Shown here piece by piece: positions 7,011-10,055 of a stretch of DNA of 10,055 nucleotides. Position 1 is the stretch's first letter, and each line of letters starts with the position of its first letter. The translations under genes were made by a program, and so were the position numbers. The notes below the pieces were generated by a model that did not search any database, had not been told where the DNA came from, and saw nothing but the letters and a program-made list of their open reading frames with translations. This stretch comes from an uncultured Alphaproteobacteria bacterium (GTDB lineage: Bacteria > Pseudomonadota > Alphaproteobacteria > Rs-D84), in the NCBI GenBank assembly GCA_947304085.1, contig CAMZAC010000013.1, forward strand, positions 1-10,055, given 5' to 3'.

Positions 7011-7262
7011 TTATTTTTTCCACCGTTTTAATGTCGGAAAAACCTTTTCGCAATAATCGCGCATTTGTTCAGGTGTCATATGTGCCTGATCAGCAAAAGG
7101 CACCATCATTTCAATATATTCCGCCATAGAAACATTATCTTTGAATTCACCGTTTTTATAACAATAAATACAATAATCAGGATTTGGTGTTCCATCTTTA
7201 TTTGTTCCAAAAAGACTTTCATTTCCCATAGGCATCGCACAACTTTGACATATTCGTGACAT
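7011..7262 (-). CDS. Small zinc-ribbon protein (83 aa)
   Basis: A small cytoplasmic protein of the 'putative zinc ribbon domain' family. Four cysteines, C5-X2-C8 and C31-X2-C34, can hold one zinc; the surrounding text (ICQSCAMPM, then NPDYCIYCYKNGEF) is characteristic. A short helical tail follows. The ATG at 7262-7260 has AAAGGA six to seven bases upstream. A longer in-frame reading from 7313 would translate the promoter and lacks a ribosome site. It is first in the operon with the AlkD-like and tlyA genes. No biochemical function is established for the family as far as I know. Confidence 0.85.
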   Translation of the reverse strand: MSRICQSCAMPMGNESLFGTNKDGTPNPDYCIYCYKNGEFKDNVSMAEYIEMMVPFADQAHMTPEQMRDYCEKVFPTLKRWKK

Positions 7263-7289
7263 ATAAAATCCTTTTAAGCTATAAATATA

Positions 7290-7298
7290 ATTATAGCA
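7290..7298 (-). promoter_or_regulatory. Extended -10 promoter of the zinc-ribbon/alkD/tlyA operon
   Basis: The minus strand reads TGC-TATAAT (7298-7290), an extended -10 with a full consensus hexamer and no good -35, as extended -10 promoters allow. RNA would begin near 7283, giving a UTR of about 20 bases. It is divergent from the promoter of the archaeal-type synthetase, whose -35 starts 20 bases away. Confidence 0.6.
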
Positions 7299-7317
7299 TA
7301 AAAAATAACACAATCAC

Positions 7318-7345
7318 TTGAAATTTGGAAAAAATGTCCTATAAT
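7318..7345 (+). promoter_or_regulatory. Promoter of the T-box leader and archaeal-type AspRS gene
   Basis: TTGAAA (7318-7323) and TATAAT (7340-7345) are separated by 16 bases, a good sigma-70-type match. The predicted RNA start near 7352 places the specifier hairpin at the extreme 5' end of the transcript, as in the aspS leader. Confidence 0.78.
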
Positions 7346-7351
7346 GAAACG

Positions 7352-7570
7352 TGAAAGCCGATAATCCACTAACAATGGGGAGGCGGAAGAAGAACGGTGA
7401 CAAAGAGATTTGCGCTTACTAGAACAGCAAAAGACTCTTTGATGGTATGGCGAATCCAGCGAGAGTTGAAAAGGCAGCATTGGCGACAATGCTCGCGAAA
7501 CAAGGTGGCACCACGTTGTGTCATGTATTCTGAAAGAAGATATGCATGATATTTTACGTCCTTGTGTTCT
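7352..7570 (+). promoter_or_regulatory. T-box-like riboswitch leader, specifier AAC (Asn)
   Basis: At 7502-7515 the leader reads AAGGTGGCACCACG, 12 of 14 matches to the T-box consensus. Both changes are compensated: ACAAGG (7500-7505) pairs with CCTTGT (7560-7565) and ACGT (7513-7516) with ACGT (7556-7559), leaving TGGCACC bulged. The downstream GTGTTCTTATT is U-rich, so this looks like a transcription terminator. The UGGC bulge fits a G73 tRNA. Near the 5' end GCC/GGC (7357-7359 with 7382-7384) encloses CCA/TGG (7366-7368 with 7376-7378) and a 7-base loop CTAACAA with the Asn codon at 7371-7373. This ACT-AAC-AA matches the ACT-GAC-AA of the aspS leader. In between are a hairpin CAAAGAG/CTCTTTG continued by TTTGC/GCAAA (7401-7441) and a hairpin just before the T-box with GCATTG-GCGA-CAATGC (7477-7492). 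A long canonical Stem I with AG-bulge was not found. The class is likely; the detailed fold is drawn by eye. Confidence 0.82.
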
Positions 7571-7606
7571 TATTAAGATAAATAACGAAACACAAAGGAG
7601 GTTAAA

Positions 7607-8923
7607 ATGTCAATGATAAGAACGCATATCGCCGAAATTCCACAAAAGATTGGCGAAACAATAACAATCAAAGGTCACGCACAGACTTTGCGTATACAAT
7701 CAAGTATTGCATTTATTGTCCTGCGTGAAATAACCGGAACAATTCAATGTGTTATTGAAAAAGGTTCGGCCGCTTTTGATTTAGTAAAACAAATCACAAC
7801 AGAATCTGTTATATCTGTGACAGGTAAAGTTGTGGAAACAAAAAGCACGGAATCTGGATTTGAAATTCAGACATCTGAAATCGAAATTATATCTTTGGCA
7901 GAGGCGACACCGATACCTGTCACACAAAAAGGCAGCACCGAAGTCACGCCAGAAAAATCGCAAGATTGGCGTTTTTTATCTTTGCGCAGTCCACGTGGCG
8001 CAACGATAATGCGCGCACTATCTGCGATGACTGCTGGATATCATGAATACCTGACTAAACAAGGCTTCATTGAAATTCAGACACCAAAAATTATGGCAAC
8101 ACCGTCAGAGTCCAAGGCCGAATTATTCAAGATGGAATATTTTGGTCAAACTGCATACTTGGCACAATCACCACAATTATTCAAACAAATGGCGATTGCA
8201 TCAGGACTTGAACGTGTATTCGAAGTTGCACCAGCTTTCCGCGCAGATAAATCTTTTACTACGCGTCACGCAACTGAGTTCACATCTTTCGATGCCGAAA
8301 TGGGATACATTGAAAGTTTCGAAGAAGTTATGCACGAACTGGAAAGCGCGATTTCATATATGCTGACATCAATTAAAAAGACGTGTGGCAAAGAAATCGA
8401 AAAATATTTTGGCATTACTGAATTCCAGTTGAAAAAACCAATACCGCGCATCACGATGGCAGAGGCGAAAGAGATTCTGCGTGAAATGGGCTGTGCATCT
8501 GAAGAACCAGACATTACAACAGCCGAAGAAAAAGCGCTTGGTGATTATGTCAAAGAAAAATACGGTTCTGATTTTGTATTCGTGACCGAATGGCCATGGG
8601 AATCACGTCCGTTCTATCACAAGAAAGCAATAGATAAACATGGACACGAAATATCAGTATCTGCCGACTTGCTTTACAAAGGTGTAGAAATTGTGACGTG
8701 TGCCCAACGCGAAGAATCTTATGCTAAACTTTGTGAACAATTACACGGCAAGGGATTACACCAAGAAGGCCTGCAATGGTACTTAGAGTGTTTCCGCTAT
8801 GGCATGCCCCCACATGGTGGTTGGGGCTTTGGTGGCGCAAGATTTATAAAGCAATTATTAGAATTGCCTACAATCCGTGAATCAACATTCCTGTTCCGCG
8901 GACCATCAAGACTGATGCCATAA
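7607..8923 (+). CDS. Archaeal-type aspartyl-tRNA synthetase-like enzyme (AspRS2; possibly serving tRNA-Asn)
   Basis: A 438-residue class IIb synthetase of the short archaeal/eukaryotic AspRS type, without the bacterial GAD insertion. An N-terminal OB-fold (about 1-100) precedes the catalytic core: FIEIQTPKIMATPSESKAEL, YLAQSPQLFKQMAIASGLER, motif 2 FRADKSFTTRHATEFTSFDAEM (from 211), FVTEWPWESRPFYHKKA, VSADLLYKGVEI, and motif 3 HGGWGFGGARF (from 403). Oddities: motif 3 has GGAR where GAER or GLER is usual; CAQREES replaces the archaeal GGQREH and is closer to the QREE of AsnRS; the tail reads LFRGPSRLMP, not FPRDxxRLTP. Residues I align from memory to the discriminator positions W26 and K85 of Thermococcus AspRS are Q26 and E82. 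A near-perfect AAAGGAGGT precedes the ATG by 4-5 bases. The AAC T-box suggests that it serves tRNA-Asn, either as non-discriminating AspRS feeding GatCAB or as an AsnRS-like enzyme. AspRS2 itself is a confident family call; specificity is inferred. Confidence 0.9.
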   Translation: MSMIRTHIAEIPQKIGETITIKGHAQTLRIQSSIAFIVLREITGTIQCVIEKGSAAFDLVKQITTESVISVTGKVVETKSTESGFEIQTSEIEIISLAEATPIPVTQKGSTEVTPEKSQDWRFLSLRSPRGATIMRALSAMTAGYHEYLTKQGFIEIQTPKIMATPSESKAELFKMEYFGQTAYLAQSPQLFKQMAIASGLERVFEVAPAFRADKSFTTRHATEFTSFDAEMGYIESFEEVMHELESAISYMLTSIKKTCGKEIEKYFGITEFQLKKPIPRITMAEAKEILREMGCASEEPDITTAEEKALGDYVKEKYGSDFVFVTEWPWESRPFYHKKAIDKHGHEISVSADLLYKGVEIVTCAQREESYAKLCEQLHGKGLHQEGLQWYLECFRYGMPPHGGWGFGGARFIKQLLELPTIRESTFLFRGPSRLMP

Positions 8924-8927
8924 CGCA

Positions 8928-8963
8928 AAAAAGGACGTTCAGGGAAACCTGAGCGTCCTTTTT
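8928..8963 (+). terminator. Strong intrinsic terminator after the archaeal-type synthetase
   Basis: A 16-bp stem (with one G-T wobble) closes on a GAAA tetraloop: AAAAAGGACGTTCAGG pairs with CCTGAGCGTCCTTTTT. It ends in a T-run and begins 5 bases after the stop codon, so the synthetase gene is transcribed alone with its leader. Confidence 0.93.
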
Positions 8964-8984
8964 ATTCAATAACAGCAGAAAATA

Positions 8985-8993
8985 TGATATAAT
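8985..8993 (+). promoter_or_regulatory. Extended -10 promoter of the second GNAT gene
   Basis: TGA-TATAAT (8985-8993) is an extended -10 with a consensus hexamer, 26 bases before the chosen ATG; the -35 region is weak. With the terminator just upstream, this gene needs its own promoter. Confidence 0.55.
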
Positions 8994-9019
8994 GGGCAAT
9001 AACACAAAAAGGATTGGAT

Positions 9020-9541
9020 ATGCAAGTAGAATTAAAACCATTGCAGTTATCAGATGCTGATACTTTATACGAATTTTTTCAGAAACTGCCTGCATCAGAA
9101 AACGGCAAAAACAATCGGGCGCATGGATTGTCCCGGGAAGAGTTTACGAACTGGGTCCAAAAAGAAATAAATTATTCACAGGGTAAAAATTTACCAGAAG
9201 GTTATGTTCCAGGTACAACTTTCGTTATGTATGTAGATAATATACCTGTAGGTGTTAGTAATTTAAGACACTATCTGAATGAGAAATTGGAAAAAAACGG
9301 TGGTCATATTGGAACACATATATTACCAGAATATCGTGGACGTGGGTTCGGAAATATCATAACATTAGAAACACTAAAAAAAGCAAAAGAAATAGGTATC
9401 AAACGCGTGTTGGTATTCCACTATGATAACAATGTTCCTGCATGGCGAACGTCCGAAAAAATGGGTGGTAAATTAGATTCGATAAATATGGTCAACGGTA
9501 TAAAAGCACGTAAATACATAATTGATACATCAAAATTGTAA
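9020..9541 (+). CDS. GNAT-family N-acetyltransferase (COG3981-like)
   Basis: A 173-residue acetyl-CoA-dependent acetyltransferase of unknown substrate. The C-terminal half holds the GNAT core: TTFVMYVDNIPVGVSNLRHYL, GGHIGTHILPEYRGRGFGN with acetyl-CoA loop RGRGFG (about 106-111), LKKAKEIGIKRVLVFHYDNN and PAWRTSEKMGG, the pattern of the COG3981 group of predicted acetyltransferases. The ATG at 9020 is chosen because AAGGA lies 6 bases upstream; a TTG two codons earlier is in frame but falls too close to that site. It is a single-gene transcript between two hairpin terminators. Confidence 0.85.
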   Translation: MQVELKPLQLSDADTLYEFFQKLPASENGKNNRAHGLSREEFTNWVQKEINYSQGKNLPEGYVPGTTFVMYVDNIPVGVSNLRHYLNEKLEKNGGHIGTHILPEYRGRGFGNIITLETLKKAKEIGIKRVLVFHYDNNVPAWRTSEKMGGKLDSINMVNGIKARKYIIDTSKL

Positions 9542-9547
9542 AAACAC

Positions 9548-9575
9548 AACCACCTAAAAGGGTGGTTTTATTTTT
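9548..9575. terminator. Bidirectional terminator between the GNAT and peroxiredoxin genes
   Basis: AACCACC (9548-9554) pairs with GGTGGTT (9561-9567) around a 6-base loop. On the plus strand TTATTTTTT follows; on the minus strand GTGTTTTT follows. It starts 6 bases after the GNAT stop and ends directly beside the peroxiredoxin stop (9570-9568), serving both convergent genes. Confidence 0.85.
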
Positions 9576-10055
9576 TGCCTTTATACAATTTTTCATAAAT
9601 TTTTGTCTTGGGTAATTCACGAAAAGTCAAATACCAAGATTGCACATGTTCATTTTTATCAGCCAAGTTTATTCGTTTTTTTACATCTGACACAGTCTGA
9701 GGCATTGGTTCAATCACCGGCAATCCAGGCACCCAATCTGCTGGCGTAGACACACCAAGAGCATCAGTTATTTGCAATGCTGTCAAAATTCTCAATATTT
9801 CTGAAATATTACGACCCGTGGTTTGTGGGTAATATAAAATAGTCCTGATTATTCCTTTCGGGTCTATTATAAATACTGCACGCACTGTTTTAGTGTCTGA
9901 CACATTTTGATGAATCATGCCATATAATTTTGCTATGCTTAAATCAATATCCGCAACCACAGGAAATGTAATTTCGACATTTTTATAATCTCTGAATTTT
10001 ATATCATCATGTATAGAACGAAACCATGCCAAATGTGAAGGCACAGAGCCAACAG
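9568..10055 (-). CDS. Peroxiredoxin, Prx6 (1-Cys) type, C-terminal part (cut by window edge)
   Basis: Thiol peroxidase of the Prx6 subfamily, which reduces hydrogen and organic peroxides. The visible 161 residues start inside the protein at VGSVPSHLAW, matching the family's SVDSxxxHLAW. They continue with FPVVADIDLSIAKLYGMI, TVRAVFIIDPKGIIRTILYYP, GRNISEILRILTALQ and TPADWVPGLPVI, all characteristic of Prx6 rather than AhpC. The peroxidatic cysteine and roughly the first 50-60 residues lie beyond the window. The GTG at 10044 is an internal Val codon, not the start, because homology continues upstream in frame. Confidence 0.93.
   Translation of the reverse strand, partial: VGSVPSHLAWFRSIHDDIKFRDYKNVEITFPVVADIDLSIAKLYGMIHQNVSDTKTVRAVFIIDPKGIIRTILYYPQTTGRNISEILRILTALQITDALGVSTPADWVPGLPVIEPMPQTVSDVKKRINLADKNEHVQSWYLTFRELPKTKIYEKLYKGKK

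Noticed and set aside
7393..7425. Alternative AAC specifiers at 7393-7395 and 7423-7425
   Set aside because: They are in a GAA-rich linker and in a hairpin loop, and neither has the ACU-NNN-AA context shared with the aspS leader. They cannot be fully excluded without folding or comparative data.
7274..7489. Minus-strand open frame of 71 codons across the second leader
   Set aside because: It runs antisense to the T-box leader and through both divergent promoters; no protein features.
9568..10044. Complete 158-aa peroxiredoxin starting at GTG 10044
   Set aside because: Family similarity continues in frame upstream (VGS before VPSHLAW) and the peroxidatic cysteine region is missing, so the gene is cut by the window edge.

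Overview
The window looks like a low-GC alphaproteobacterium, probably a host- or gut-associated lineage (inference). The best lineage evidence is the long AspRS. Its motif-2 region (QAPQ, FQIAPCFRDED, EFYQLDIEMSF) and the stretch VVRAIPAPDSADKPRSWFDKL read like alphaproteobacterial AspRS. An AsmA-family envelope protein supports a Gram-negative cell.

Layout: positions 1-237 (-) hold the N-terminus of UvrB, divergent from a large AsmA-like protein (302-2776, +). A shared terminator separates asmA from aspS (2812-4581, -). Upstream of aspS is a leader with an exact T-box core, then a GNAT acetyltransferase (4812-5369, -), tRNA-Thr(GGU) with its own promoter (5434-5507, -), and a minus-strand operon read zinc-ribbon protein > AlkD-like protein > TlyA (7262 down to 5554). 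Divergent from that operon, on the plus strand, are a promoter, a roughly 220-nt leader with a second T-box core, and an archaeal-type AspRS-like synthetase (7607-8923) closed by a strong terminator. A second GNAT protein (9020-9541, +) and a Prx6-type peroxiredoxin cut by the window edge (9568-10055, -) converge on a shared hairpin.

The main finding is the pair of T-box-like leaders. Each stands before a different AspRS-family gene, and each carries the same short specifier context, ACU-NNN-AA, near the predicted RNA 5' end. The codon is GAC (Asp) before aspS and AAC (Asn) before the archaeal-type gene. Both T-box bulges read UGGC, which fits tRNAs with G73, as tRNA-Asp and tRNA-Asn have. 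The terminator helices of the two leaders differ in sequence but keep pairing. T-boxes are mainly known from Firmicutes and Actinobacteria, so two tRNA-specific T-boxes with an extremely short Stem I in an alphaproteobacterium would be unusual.

The proposed logic is that aspS responds to uncharged tRNA-Asp, while the archaeal-type enzyme responds to uncharged tRNA-Asn. The second enzyme would then serve the Asn branch, either as a non-discriminating AspRS feeding GatCAB or as an AsnRS-like enzyme. The aspS leader lacks a U-tract and can form alternative hairpins around its Shine-Dalgarno site, so it may act on translation. The second leader has a terminator-like end and probably acts on transcription. 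The remaining genes are ordinary housekeeping or repair functions.
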